Part shown: positions 7,596-16,703 of the stretch, one piece after another | Layout of the letters: each line of letters opens with the position of its first letter | Numbering within the stretch: position 1 is the first letter of the stretch | Source: Vibrio ostreicida | GTDB taxonomy: Bacteria > Pseudomonadota > Gammaproteobacteria > Enterobacterales > Vibrionaceae | DNA: 64,000 bases | Direction: 5' to 3' | Assembly (NCBI RefSeq): GCF_013074385.2 | Contig: NZ_JABEYA020000012.1 | Coordinates: 1 to 64,000 of the forward strand | Notes under the pieces: model-generated | What the model was told of the DNA's origin: nothing | The model's input: only the letters and a program-made list of their open reading frames with translations | The model's database searches: none | Position numbers and translations under genes: made by a program

Positions 7596-8244
7596 TAAGC
7601 TGATACCCAAGGCCTCGAACTGTTTTGATGACTTTTGGCGCGATTTTTTTGCGGATACGTCCAATAAAGACTTCTATCGTATTTGAATCGCGATCGAAAT
7701 CTTGTTTGTAGATGTGCTCAACCAATTCGGTTCGTGAAATGACCTTGTCTGAGTTGTGCATAAAGTAAGCAATGACTTTATATTCCAGTGCAGTAAGGTC
7801 AATGGCTTGCTCTTGCCATAGAACTTTGGACGTTCGAGTATCCAGACTCAATCCACCCACCTGCATTACGGGTGCAGCGTTGCCTGAAGCACGGCGTAAC
7901 TGGGCTCGAATTCTTGCGGTTAACTCCACCATTTCAAAAGGCTTTGTTTGGTAGTCATCAGCACCAGCATTGAGACCTTCAACGCGCTGAGTTAAGGTGT
8001 CGCGTGCACTCAGTATAACAACTGGAGTATTAACGTTTTCATCTCTAATGCCTTTCAATACGGTCAGGCCATCCAATTTGGGTAAACCAAGATCCAACAC
8101 AATCGCATCCCATTGTTCCGATGTGGCGCGATATAATGCATCGATACCATCGACGGAAAGCTCAGGGACCCAACCATTGTGTTCAAACGCGGCAATGATT
8201 TGTTGGCCCAAGCGGGGTTCGTCTTCCACGACTAGTATTTTCAT
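7585..8244 (-). CDS. PhoP-like OmpR-family response regulator
   Basis: 219 residues. Receiver domain with the acidic pair (VVEDE), phospho-acceptor Asp51 (AIVLDLGLPKLDG), Thr/Ser in VILSARD and Lys in YQTKPF. Winged helix at about 125-219, ending IKTVRGLGYQLNAN. Cognate of the overlapping downstream PhoQ-like kinase. The PepSY gene lies immediately upstream, with only 12 bases between them. Confidence 0.93.
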   Translation of the reverse strand: MKILVVEDEPRLGQQIIAAFEHNGWVPELSVDGIDALYRATSEQWDAIVLDLGLPKLDGLTVLKGIRDENVNTPVVILSARDTLTQRVEGLNAGADDYQTKPFEMVELTARIRAQLRRASGNAAPVMQVGGLSLDTRTSKVLWQEQAIDLTALEYKVIAYFMHNSDKVISRTELVEHIYKQDFDRDSNTIEVFIGRIRKKIAPKVIKTVRGLGYQLNAN

Positions 8245-8256
8245 AGGGGCGCTCTT

Positions 8257-8658
8257 TTAGTTTTTGATTGCATTTTTGACGTTATGGCCTTTCATTGAAA
8301 GTAAATCCAGAGTCGTAGCATTGTACTCAACTTTAATGATGTTATTTTTAAAGTTCAATTTGAGTTCGTAGATCCACACATCGTCGTCTTCATCGAGTTC
8401 GACTTTGATAATTCGTCCACGGAGGTCTTTTTCTACCGCAGTATACAGTTCCGAGAATGGGCGGATATACCCCTGACGGACCGCTTCAAAAACTTCATCC
8501 TGATCGGCGTCAAATTCAATTTCTGTTCCGGGTTTATGGACATCCTGAAGTGCTGGGTGGATGTTTTCATCCGTATTATGTTTGTCTGCGTAGCTCGGGT
8601 AACTCGCCATTAAGCTGAGGGACGCTGCGACAGAGCATACTAACTGTCTATAAAACAT
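8257..8658 (-). CDS. Periplasmic PepSY-domain protein
   Basis: 133 residues. Signal peptide MFYRQLVCSVAASLSLMASYPSYA, then a low-complexity acidic segment, then a PepSY domain (about 55-120: EVFEAVRQGYIRPFSELY, GRIIKVELDEDDDVWIYELK, IIKVEYNATT). Such proteins are common as the first gene of PhoPQ-like or CpxP-like envelope two-component operons, where they may modulate the sensor. It is read first in the three-gene operon; the regulator follows 12 bases later. Confidence 0.85.
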   Translation of the reverse strand: MFYRQLVCSVAASLSLMASYPSYADKHNTDENIHPALQDVHKPGTEIEFDADQDEVFEAVRQGYIRPFSELYTAVEKDLRGRIIKVELDEDDDVWIYELKLNFKNNIIKVEYNATTLDLLSMKGHNVKNAIKN

Positions 8659-8743
8659 AAGGTAACCTTCTCGGATTTTCTATCAATCATTATAGTGGTA
8701 CTTTTCTGAATACAAGGTGAATATCGCTGGCTAAGCATTGATG

Positions 8744-10483
8744 TTAGTTGACCAACTCGTCTTCGAAGATTTTGTCGCGCATTTTCCAAAACCGACCGTG
8801 TTTACGAGCTATCACGAATTGAGGGGGACGGAACCGATGCTGGTTATTCACGACTTTTGTTGGAGAAGCCGCTTCAAAGGGACGATGTTTATCGGCAAGG
8901 TGGGGACGAACAAAACAATTTTTAAACGTTAGCTTTTGTCTCTTTGTGGAGAGTGACCAAAATTCGTGTACCTGCGCCTTGTTTTCTCCGACATAAGAGA
9001 CTTTTACGCTGCTTTTCCCCTTGTTATCTTTATAGACACTCAGAGTCATTGATAGGCATTCGAATACTAGGGCATCTTTAAGGTTTAACGCCTCTTTGAG
9101 TTTTTTGTCAGGATCGACCAAGGTGGCATCACATTCGTGGCAGATCCTAGCAGCAATGTCGTTGTCTGCACCGCATTCACCGCAATATTTCGCCCTGAAT
9201 CGATAGTCACAGTGCTCGCGCTGGCCATTTTCCTCATCTTCAAAAAAGCCCTGACACTTTCGACCAAAATGCTCAATCAGAAAACCGTTGTTATCCAACT
9301 TTCCCCAAAAGTTGTTATTAAAGCCACAGGCAGGGCAGGGGATGGTGATGATTTCACTGTCAGAATCGGGCTTAGGCTCGCCCACTTCTGGCTGATACAA
9401 GTCATAGCTGTTACCTGCGTAATCCAGCACCAAACATTCCTTCTTGCCCGGTGACAGACGCAATCCTCGTCCGACAATTTGTTGATAAAGGCTAATCGAC
9501 TCGGTGGGCCTCAGTATCGCAATGAGGTCAACATGCGGGGCATCAAAGCCCGTGGTTAACACAGAGACATTAACCAAGTATTTGATTTGACGATTCTTAA
9601 AACGATGGATAATGGTATCACGCTCAGGGGTCGGTGTTTCGCCAATGACCAGCGCAGTTTGCTGGTCGGGCAATAGACTGAAAATCTCTTCTGCATGGCG
9701 AACGGTGGCGGCGAAAATCATCACGCCCAGTTTACTTTGTGACAATTGTAATATTTGTTCTACTATCTGAGGCGTTGCTCTTTTGGCTTTATCGATGACC
9801 AGATCCAGCTCGTGCTCTTTATATCTTCCGGTAGACGCTGGTTTTAATTGGGAGAAATCATAACTTAGGACTGGCGCATCCATCATTCGGGCTGGTGTCA
9901 GAAAGTTCTCATCGAGCAAATAGCGGATTGGCAATTCAAAGATACAATCCCGAAAAAATCGTGAGTCTTCTGTTCTGACCAGCCCACGCGTATGGTATTG
10001 ATAGATCCAACCCATACCTAAACGGTAAGGTGTCGCGGTAAGACCGAGCACTTTGATACCATCGTTGAGTTCACGCAAATGGGTAATGACTTTCTGGTAG
10101 CTAGTATTCTTATCATCGGGGACTCGGTGGCACTCATCAATAACGACTAACGAGAATGAATCTTTAAACTCGTCGAGATTACGGACCACAGATTGTACCG
10201 ATGCAAACACCACCTGCTGGTCTGTCTCTTTTCTGCCTAGCCCCGCTGAGTAAATAGAACCCGTGAGATTATAACCTTCATATTTTGCATGATTCTGCTC
10301 AACCAATTCTTTAACATGAGCCAAGACCAATACCCGACCTCTCGCAAGCCTTGCGAGTTCAGCGATGACCAAGCTTTTTCCGGCACCGGTGGGTAACACT
10401 AACACCGCCGGACTGGTGTGCTTGCGGAAATAGTGAATCACAGCTTTGACTGAGTCGGTTTGATAAGGTCGGAGTGTATACAT
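8744..10483 (-). CDS. radD: RadD (YejH) superfamily 2 DNA helicase-like repair protein
   Basis: 579 residues, close to E. coli RadD in length. It opens MYTLRPYQTDSVKAV, with Walker A LPTGAGKS and the DECH motif II (VVIDECHRV), then motif III GLTATPYRLG, motif V LTTGFDAPHVD and motif VI QQIVGRGLRLSPG. A cysteine-rich zinc region follows (CPACGF, CGECGADNDIAARICHECD). RadD is an SF2 ATPase that aids double-strand-break repair and interacts with single-strand-binding protein. It is divergent from rsuA, as in E. coli. The ATG at 10483 matches the family start; the upstream in-frame ATG at 10504 runs into the rsuA promoter region. Confidence 0.95.
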   Translation of the reverse strand: MYTLRPYQTDSVKAVIHYFRKHTSPAVLVLPTGAGKSLVIAELARLARGRVLVLAHVKELVEQNHAKYEGYNLTGSIYSAGLGRKETDQQVVFASVQSVVRNLDEFKDSFSLVVIDECHRVPDDKNTSYQKVITHLRELNDGIKVLGLTATPYRLGMGWIYQYHTRGLVRTEDSRFFRDCIFELPIRYLLDENFLTPARMMDAPVLSYDFSQLKPASTGRYKEHELDLVIDKAKRATPQIVEQILQLSQSKLGVMIFAATVRHAEEIFSLLPDQQTALVIGETPTPERDTIIHRFKNRQIKYLVNVSVLTTGFDAPHVDLIAILRPTESISLYQQIVGRGLRLSPGKKECLVLDYAGNSYDLYQPEVGEPKPDSDSEIITIPCPACGFNNNFWGKLDNNGFLIEHFGRKCQGFFEDEENGQREHCDYRFRAKYCGECGADNDIAARICHECDATLVDPDKKLKEALNLKDALVFECLSMTLSVYKDNKGKSSVKVSYVGENKAQVHEFWSLSTKRQKLTFKNCFVRPHLADKHRPFEAASPTKVVNNQHRFRPPQFVIARKHGRFWKMRDKIFEDELVN

Positions 10484-10556
10484 AAATTGTGTGAAATATC
10501 TCAACTATTTGGTCTTGTGGGACTATACTACCTCACCTGATAGAGATGAGGTATTC

Positions 10557-11258
10557 ATGCGTTTAGATAAATACTTATGTGATGCACTCGGTGCAACTCG
10601 GAAAGAAGCAACGAAAATTCTGAAAAGTGGGGATGTTACGGTGAATGACACCGTGCAAAAAAGCGGTGCATTTAAGGTGTCTGCTGATTGTAGCGTCGAG
10701 TGGCAGGGCCGCGTTCTGAATGCCCCAGGGCCTCGATACATTATGTTGTTTAAGCCGGATGGATTTGTTTGCTCGCATGAAGATGGTTTTAACCAGACGG
10801 CTTTTATGTTGCTTGATGAAGTGAAAATCGAGGCCCTGCATTTTGCTGGTCGACTTGACGTTGATACGACGGGGCTGGTTTTGATCACGGATGATGGGAA
10901 GTGGTCTCACCGTATTACTTCGCCAAAGCACAAATGTGAAAAGACCTATCGTGTATGGCTGGCTGAATCGATTGGTGACGACTATGTTGAAAAATTTGCG
11001 TCAGGTATCGAACTGCGGAATGAAAAAGTAGCGACCTTACCTGCCAAGCTAGAGGTTATCGATCCACAACAACGTGAGGTCCTTCTGACACTGACAGAGG
11101 GTAAATACCATCAAGTAAAACGTATGTTTGCCGCGTTGGGCAATAAAGTTGAACATTTGCACAGAGAGCGAATTGGTCATATTTTGTTGGATGAAGAGTT
11201 GGAACCTGGAGAATATCGTTACCTAACACAGTCAGAAATTGACTCTGTATGGCAATAA
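10557..11258 (+). CDS. rsuA: 16S rRNA pseudouridine(516) synthase RsuA
   Basis: 233 residues. An N-terminal S4 RNA-binding domain (MRLDKYLCDALGATRKEATK) is followed by the RsuA/RluB-type catalytic domain with the catalytic Asp in AGRLDVDTTGLVLIT, then KTYRVWL and GKYHQVKRMFAALGN. It isomerises U516 of 16S rRNA during small-subunit assembly. The start at 10557 matches the family; the in-frame region back to 10491 overlaps the radD 5' end and is unlikely to be translated. Confidence 0.96.
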   Translation: MRLDKYLCDALGATRKEATKILKSGDVTVNDTVQKSGAFKVSADCSVEWQGRVLNAPGPRYIMLFKPDGFVCSHEDGFNQTAFMLLDEVKIEALHFAGRLDVDTTGLVLITDDGKWSHRITSPKHKCEKTYRVWLAESIGDDYVEKFASGIELRNEKVATLPAKLEVIDPQQREVLLTLTEGKYHQVKRMFAALGNKVEHLHRERIGHILLDEELEPGEYRYLTQSEIDSVWQ

Positions 11259-11392
11259 TTCACTGATTAAAAGCTCGTTTTTCATCAATAGTTCGCTCAT
11301 TATAGTTGGGTTGCCAGACTTATTCACGGAAGTCCGCTATCTTGGTCTAATGGCTGCACGGGTGTCGCTCAGTGCAGCTTAATAGGAGCGTT

Positions 11393-12598
11393 ATGCCCAC
11401 TACTGAAACCCCAATCTCGAACGCGTCTCAAACGTCGTTGTTACTGTTTTTTGTTCTAGGTGCAGTGGGAGCATTGACCCCACTCGCTATTGATATGTAC
11501 TTGCCCGCAATGCCTACCATTGCCAATGATTTAGGTGTTTCTGCCAGTGCGGTTCAGGTTACCTTGACTATGTACACGGCGGGATTCGCTGTGGGGCAAC
11601 TGATTCATGGCCCTTTGGCTGACAGTTTTGGGCGACGACCTGTGCTCCTCTTAGGCGTGCTTTTTTTTGGTGTTGCTTCGGTGATCAGTGCAACAACCAA
11701 TAGTATTGAAGCTTTGATGTGTGTGCGCACTGCACAAGGGTTCGCGGGTGCGGCGGCAGCAGTGGTTATTCAGGCTGTTGTACGGGATATGTTTGACCGA
11801 GACGACTTTTCAAGAGTGATGTCGTTTATCACCTTGGTCATGACCATGGCGCCCCTTGTCGCTCCTATGGTGGGAGGGTATGTCTCCGATTGGTTCGGTT
11901 GGAGAGCGATTTTCTGGATTTTGACGGTGTTTGCAGCGGTTGTGATCGTGCTGGTGTTGTGGAAAATTCCAGAAACATTGGCGAGCGAAAATAGGCAACC
12001 CCTGCGTTTTGCTACCGCGTTGAAAAACTATGTTCATCTGTGTAAAAACCCAATGGCGATGGGGTTGATAATGTCTGGCTCGTTTTCTTTTTCAGGTATG
12101 TTTGCCTTTCTGACGGCCGGATCTTTTGTTTACATTGATCTCTATGGTGTTGAACCCAAAAACTTTGGTTATCTGTTTGCTTTAAATATCGTCGCAATGA
12201 TGATTATGACGTCAATTAATGGGCGTTTTGTGCGAAGAGTAGGCTCGCATACCATGCTGCGATTTGGACTTGTTGTCCAGCTGATTGCGGGCGTTTGGCT
12301 ATTTATCGGCTGGGTTCTTGACCTAGGGTTGTGGGGCACGGTACCGTGTGTGGTTTTGTTCATTGGCACGATATCCACCATTGGAAGCAACACCATGGGT
12401 TTGCTACTGAGTGGTTATCCGGCAATGGCAGCAACGGCCTCCTCTTTGGCAGGAACCTTGCGTTTTGGCTTGGGTTCACTGGTCGGTGCGGTGGTTGCTT
12501 TTTTGCCTGATGGTGTGGCATGGCCAATGATACTTGTTATGACGGGATGTTCTTTATTGTCCGTCGGTTTTTACTGGAAATTTGGAAGAAAGGCGTAA
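11393..12598 (+). CDS. bcr: Bcr/CflA family drug efflux transporter
   Basis: 401 residues, 12 predicted membrane helices, major facilitator superfamily. The Bcr/CflA signature is visible: LTPLAIDMYLPAMPTIANDL in helix 1, GQLIHGPLADSFGRRPVL (MFS motif A), and RTAQGFAGAAAAVVIQAVVRD. It exports drugs such as bicyclomycin in E. coli, with possible sulfonamide or dipeptide efflux. The ATG at 11393 has AGGAG upstream at 11384-11388. The bcr-rsuA-radD linkage is conserved with E. coli. The next gene starts in the stop codon (TAATG). Confidence 0.93.
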   Translation: MPTTETPISNASQTSLLLFFVLGAVGALTPLAIDMYLPAMPTIANDLGVSASAVQVTLTMYTAGFAVGQLIHGPLADSFGRRPVLLLGVLFFGVASVISATTNSIEALMCVRTAQGFAGAAAAVVIQAVVRDMFDRDDFSRVMSFITLVMTMAPLVAPMVGGYVSDWFGWRAIFWILTVFAAVVIVLVLWKIPETLASENRQPLRFATALKNYVHLCKNPMAMGLIMSGSFSFSGMFAFLTAGSFVYIDLYGVEPKNFGYLFALNIVAMMIMTSINGRFVRRVGSHTMLRFGLVVQLIAGVWLFIGWVLDLGLWGTVPCVVLFIGTISTIGSNTMGLLLSGYPAMAATASSLAGTLRFGLGSLVGAVVAFLPDGVAWPMILVMTGCSLLSVGFYWKFGRKA

Positions 12599-13257
12599 TG
12601 TCGCAGTACACATCTGAAATTCAAAATGTCGTTAACACTGCATTGGAAGAACTCACCGCAGCACATAAGTTGGGCAAAGTGACGGATGCCCCCGTCTCAA
12701 ATAATCATTATCTGGTTCGTTGGGTGACTCGGGTTTTAAAATCACAACAATTTTCGCGAATCGTCGTGAGTGATCTTACCCGCTGGCAAAAAATGGGGCG
12801 GTCAAAAGGTAATGAGTCAGCGCTGATGGCGACGTTTCAGCGGATCTCTCAGTTTTATGGGGCATTTTTTCCTCACAATCAGGAAGAGGTTGCCCTTAAA
12901 GACAGTGACATCGAAGCATTTCTCGATCATATGGAGCAATCTGGCTGGGAAGTCTCAACGTCTGAGCCGCTGACTCAATGCGGTAAAGTACAGATCTTTA
13001 CCGAGGGGCCGAACTCTTTTGCACTGTGTTCAAATCAGTGCGACGACTGCTTTGATGGAGAGGCTTTAGTTAAACCTATGAGTTGGTTTGTGCGCGGCAA
13101 TCATGCTCAGTTCGTCGAACAGGCCTGCCTTGCGGGCTTTGTGTTGTACAAGGTGACTGATTACAAATCGAATGTGAAGTACCATGGTGAATATTTGGTG
13201 TATCCGGCAAATCAGGGTACGCACTTGGCGGAAATACCGAAAAACTACCCATTATAA
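12598..13257 (+). CDS. DUF2913 family protein
   Basis: 219 residues with no membrane segment or signal peptide. I recognise the DUF2913 pattern of Vibrio and relatives (NHYLVRWVTRVLKSQQF, DLTRWQKMGRSKG, AFFPHNQ). Function is unknown. Conserved features include four cysteines at CSNQCDDCFD and QACLAG. It shares one base with the bcr stop codon, so it is translated with bcr, but that does not reveal its function. Confidence 0.75.
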   Translation: MSQYTSEIQNVVNTALEELTAAHKLGKVTDAPVSNNHYLVRWVTRVLKSQQFSRIVVSDLTRWQKMGRSKGNESALMATFQRISQFYGAFFPHNQEEVALKDSDIEAFLDHMEQSGWEVSTSEPLTQCGKVQIFTEGPNSFALCSNQCDDCFDGEALVKPMSWFVRGNHAQFVEQACLAGFVLYKVTDYKSNVKYHGEYLVYPANQGTHLAEIPKNYPL

Positions 13258-13278
13258 CGTTTACAATGGGTCTCTTTT
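13247..13278 (+). terminator. Terminator at end of bcr-DUF2913 operon
   Basis: ACCCATT (13247-13253) pairs with AATGGGT (13265-13271), followed by CTCTTTTT. The stem overlaps the stop codon of the DUF2913 gene. Confidence 0.7.
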
Positions 13279-13597
13279 TGGAGGTTTTTACGCTTTTTTA
13301 AGAATACCCTTTGTATCGCTCTGAAGAAAAATGAGTGGGCCAGTATCACGCTGCCCCCCGTTGTGTCATTGGCCCCCTAAGCAGAGAGAGCAGCGAGGGT
13401 TATCCACGCCTTTGAATGGGTGAACTTTCTTGATGAAGCGCGGAAAATAATGAAATAATTTGATCGGAAATTAGACATAAAACCTTAATGCTAAGGGTTT
13501 TGATGCATATGTTGTGATCCAGTGTCCAAATTACTTCCTACCAGCGTGGTTTTAGTGTAGATTCACAGTCCAATTTGGTTCGCTTGTGGGACGTTTA
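13279..13597. other. Intergenic region upstream of ABC exporter operon
   Basis: About 320 bases without a gene. A hairpin-like AAACCTTA/TAAGGGTTT pair lies at about 13480-13501. The promoter of the ABC operon is expected here. No operator could be assigned. Confidence 0.35.
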
Positions 13598-14269
13598 ATG
13601 CTTCAACTGACAGAACTCTGCAAAGGTTACGTAGATGGCGGTGATTTTCACCCCGTTTTACAAGGTGCTGAGTTAACTCTTGAGCAGGGGGAGCAGGTGG
13701 CATTGATGGGCGAGAGTGGGTCGGGCAAAAGCACGTTACTTAACTTGATCGCTGGTCTGGATTCGGTCGATTCAGGAGAGATCTGGTTTCCAACGTTTCC
13801 AATGCATAGTATTGCTGAAAGCAAGCGAACAGCGTTTAGGCGCAACAATGTGGGACTTATTTTCCAACAGTTCAACCTGTTGCCGACACTCAATATAGCG
13901 GATAACATTCGTTTCTGTCGTCAGCTTAAAGGGCTACCAGAAGATACCGGTTTATGGCGCCAGATCCTTTCTGCACTTGATTTGATGCCTCTGTTAGGTC
14001 GTTACCCTGAAGAGGTCTCTGGTGGTCAACAGCAGCGTGCGGCGATCGCAAGGGCATTGTATATGGAGCCCAAAATTCTTTTGGCGGATGAACCGACAGG
14101 AAGCCTTGACGAGCGTAATGCTGAAGCGGTAATGAGGTTGCTAACGACGCTTACCCGCCAGCTGAATTGTACACTGTTGTTAGTGACACACAGTGAGCGT
14201 GTCGCAGCTCATATGAAAGGAAGAGTGCGTTTGCAAGGAGGGCAACTTCATGTTTTGGCCCGTCACTAA
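13598..14269 (+). CDS. ABC transporter ATPase (LolD/MacB/AttE-like)
   Basis: 223 residues. Walker A GESGSGKST, Q loop FQQFNLLPT, signature VSGGQQQR, Walker B ILLADEPTGSLDE, switch His in LVTHSE. This is the subfamily that drives FtsX-type permeases (LolD, MacB, YbbA, AttE). The start at ATG 13598 aligns with the family; an in-frame GTG at 13586 is possible. It overlaps the permease gene by 20 bases. The partner set (one large FtsX-type permease and a CrtC-like protein) matches AttEFGH operons. Confidence 0.92.
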   Translation: MLQLTELCKGYVDGGDFHPVLQGAELTLEQGEQVALMGESGSGKSTLLNLIAGLDSVDSGEIWFPTFPMHSIAESKRTAFRRNNVGLIFQQFNLLPTLNIADNIRFCRQLKGLPEDTGLWRQILSALDLMPLLGRYPEEVSGGQQQRAAIARALYMEPKILLADEPTGSLDERNAEAVMRLLTTLTRQLNCTLLLVTHSERVAAHMKGRVRLQGGQLHVLARH

Positions 14270-16703
14270 AGCATTACTTGGCCATTATAAACGTTACCCT
14301 TTTCAAATTCTTCTTGTCTGGCTAGGTTTAACCCTAGGTGTTTCGCTACTCGTTGGCGTGACAGCCATCAATCACCATGCTAAACAAAGTTATGAGCATG
14401 GTGAAAAACTGTTTTCTAACCCCCTGCCTTATCGTATCCGCCCTAAGCATATCACCAACACCATTCCTCAAGGCTTTTACGTACAGCTGCGTCGTGATGG
14501 TTTTAACCAATGCTCACCGTTTAAAAGTCTCCGCTTACAGATGTCTAATGGTGCTGATCTGGTCTTGGTTGGCGTTGATCCAGTGGCTATGCTGCCGTTA
14601 AATCAAGATAAGATGTTGAGTGATTTCTCCTTGTTGAAATTACTCAAGAAGCCTTATCCGATTATCGTCAGCGCTGACTTAGCTATCCATATGCGATGGA
14701 AAGACCATGATTTTATTGATTTAGCTGACGGTACTCGAATTGGTCCGATTGTTATTGATGAATACAACAAGTTAGGCGGAACTCGCCTAATTGCAGATAT
14801 ATCAAAGCTTAGAACCTTAGACAAACGTTCAGGTATCTCCGAAATTGCTTGCGGTAATATGCCACCAAAAAAACTGGCTAAGCTAAAACAGTACTTACCC
14901 GATGGTATTGCACTTACGCGCAATACTCGTACGGAGTTAGAGTCGCTGACTCAGGCTTTTCATATGAACCTTACCGCTATGGGGATGTTGGCTTTCTTGG
15001 TTGGGTTGTTTATCTTCTATCAAGCGATGTCCTTATCATTGACCCAAAGACAACCTTTGGTCGGTGCGATGCGTCAAGCTGGCGTATCGGGGTGGCAGTT
15101 GGCACAGGCGTTAAGTTTGGAACTTGTTGTTTTCGTGCTTGTCAGTTGGCTCTCCGGCAACTTCTTCGGCCTACTTCTCGCGAACCAACTTATCCCAACC
15201 GTATCAGCAAGCCTGAACAGCCTTTATGATGCGAATGTGGGGTTGTTGATCTCCTGGAGCTGGCAAACCAGTATTTACAGCTTTGCCTTGACGATTTTAG
15301 CGGCTTTTGCCGCTTGCGCTTGGCCTCTGGTACGCTTGCTCCGTGCTCAACCCATTCGCTTAAGCGCGCACTTGTCGTTAGTGCGGTTTAGCGGAAAGGA
15401 ATTTGCCATTCAGGCTTTGTTAGCTTGTGCTCTTTGTGTCGTTGGTATCGCGATTTATCAGGCCCCTCAGACTCAGGGGGCGGGTTTTGCCATTATTGTA
15501 CTGATGTTACTCAGCGTCGCACTCCTCACACCGTTCTTAATATGGAAAGTATTCGATAGTTTATCGTTTTCTTTAAAGTGGGTAAAAGTGCGCTGGTTTT
15601 TTGCGGATGCGGGCGCGAGTATGAGTTATCGTGGTGTGGCGACCATGGCTTTTATGTTGGCAATGGCAGCGAATATTGGTGTTGAGACAATGGTGGGTAG
15701 CTTTCGCGACACCACCGATAAGTGGTTGAATCAACGATTGGCCGCCGATATGTACATCTACCCCAATAACAGTGCCGCAGCAAGAATGAGTACTTGGCTT
15801 ACCAAGCAAGAGGAAGTGGACTCAGTTTGGTGGCGCTGGGAGAGAGAAGTTAACATCAATAAAGATGTGTTACAGGTGGTGAGTACGGGGTCGTCCCAAG
15901 GAGAGCTGGATGCACTTACCGTCAAGTTAGGAATCCCCAACTATTGGTACCATTTACATCATTCTAAAGGTGTTATGATCAGTGAATCCATGGCGCTAAA
16001 ATTGAACATTCGTCCTGGAGATAATCTCGATTTGCCTGTGGGAATTGGTCCCGGTTGGCTGGTTGTGGGTGTCTATTATGATTACGGTAATCCCTATAAT
16101 CAGGTTTTGCTCTCGCATCGCAACTGGCTTTTCACTTCTTCTGGGAGCGGCAGTGTTATGTTAGGTACGGTCTTTAAACCGGACGCAAACGTGTCTGCGC
16201 TGAAACAAAAAATGTTGACAGTATTTAGATTAAATCCTGAGCGTGTCTTTGATAATGATGAGATTCATAAGCAGGCGATGAAGATATTTGATCGTACGTT
16301 TTCCATTGCCAGTAAACTCGGAAATATTACGTTACTCATTGCCGTCTTTGGGCTTTTCTTCGCTACCGTGGCCGGTGAAGTTTCTCGTCAAAAACATGTC
16401 TCTTTGTTACGTTGTTTGGGTATGTCAGGGAAAGAGTTAGTGGCGATGGCTGGCTTGCAATTGTTCATTCTAGGCCTTATTTCGGTTTTGATTGCTCTCC
16501 CATTGGGGTTGGCGCTGGCCAATATTGTCGTCGATATCGTTATCAGGCAATCCTTTGGCTGGACCTTAGAGCTGCAAGTCATCCCAGGAGAGTATCTTCA
16601 ATCTGGTTTGTTAGCGATGTTTTCATTAATGTTGGCGGGTGGGCTACCCGTTTTGAGAACGATAAGGTCAGCGCCAATGAAATCAATGCGGGATGCCTTG
16701 TAA
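14250..16703 (+). CDS. FtsX-type ABC exporter permease, long form (AttF/AttG-like)
   Basis: 817 residues, about twice a LolC-size permease. It has an N-terminal membrane segment (LLVWLGLTLGVSLLVGVTA), a large periplasmic domain, then membrane groups near 240-430 and, after a second periplasmic domain, near 680-800 (ITLLIAVFGLFFATVAG, AGLQLFILGLISVLIALPLG). FtsX hallmarks are seen twice (QRQPLVGAMRQAG and RQKHVSLLRCLGMSG). The layout is two fused FtsX-like modules, as in YbbP or a fused AttF-AttG. Substrate unknown; the family moves lipids, lipoproteins or peptides across or out of the inner membrane. Confidence 0.85.
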   Translation: MFWPVTKALLGHYKRYPFQILLVWLGLTLGVSLLVGVTAINHHAKQSYEHGEKLFSNPLPYRIRPKHITNTIPQGFYVQLRRDGFNQCSPFKSLRLQMSNGADLVLVGVDPVAMLPLNQDKMLSDFSLLKLLKKPYPIIVSADLAIHMRWKDHDFIDLADGTRIGPIVIDEYNKLGGTRLIADISKLRTLDKRSGISEIACGNMPPKKLAKLKQYLPDGIALTRNTRTELESLTQAFHMNLTAMGMLAFLVGLFIFYQAMSLSLTQRQPLVGAMRQAGVSGWQLAQALSLELVVFVLVSWLSGNFFGLLLANQLIPTVSASLNSLYDANVGLLISWSWQTSIYSFALTILAAFAACAWPLVRLLRAQPIRLSAHLSLVRFSGKEFAIQALLACALCVVGIAIYQAPQTQGAGFAIIVLMLLSVALLTPFLIWKVFDSLSFSLKWVKVRWFFADAGASMSYRGVATMAFMLAMAANIGVETMVGSFRDTTDKWLNQRLAADMYIYPNNSAAARMSTWLTKQEEVDSVWWRWEREVNINKDVLQVVSTGSSQGELDALTVKLGIPNYWYHLHHSKGVMISESMALKLNIRPGDNLDLPVGIGPGWLVVGVYYDYGNPYNQVLLSHRNWLFTSSGSGSVMLGTVFKPDANVSALKQKMLTVFRLNPERVFDNDEIHKQAMKIFDRTFSIASKLGNITLLIAVFGLFFATVAGEVSRQKHVSLLRCLGMSGKELVAMAGLQLFILGLISVLIALPLGLALANIVVDIVIRQSFGWTLELQVIPGEYLQSGLLAMFSLMLAGGLPVLRTIRSAPMKSMRDAL

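Noticed and set aside
8738..8932. Plus-strand frame at the end of radD
   Set aside because: It lies within the radD coding strand's complement and has no supporting signals.
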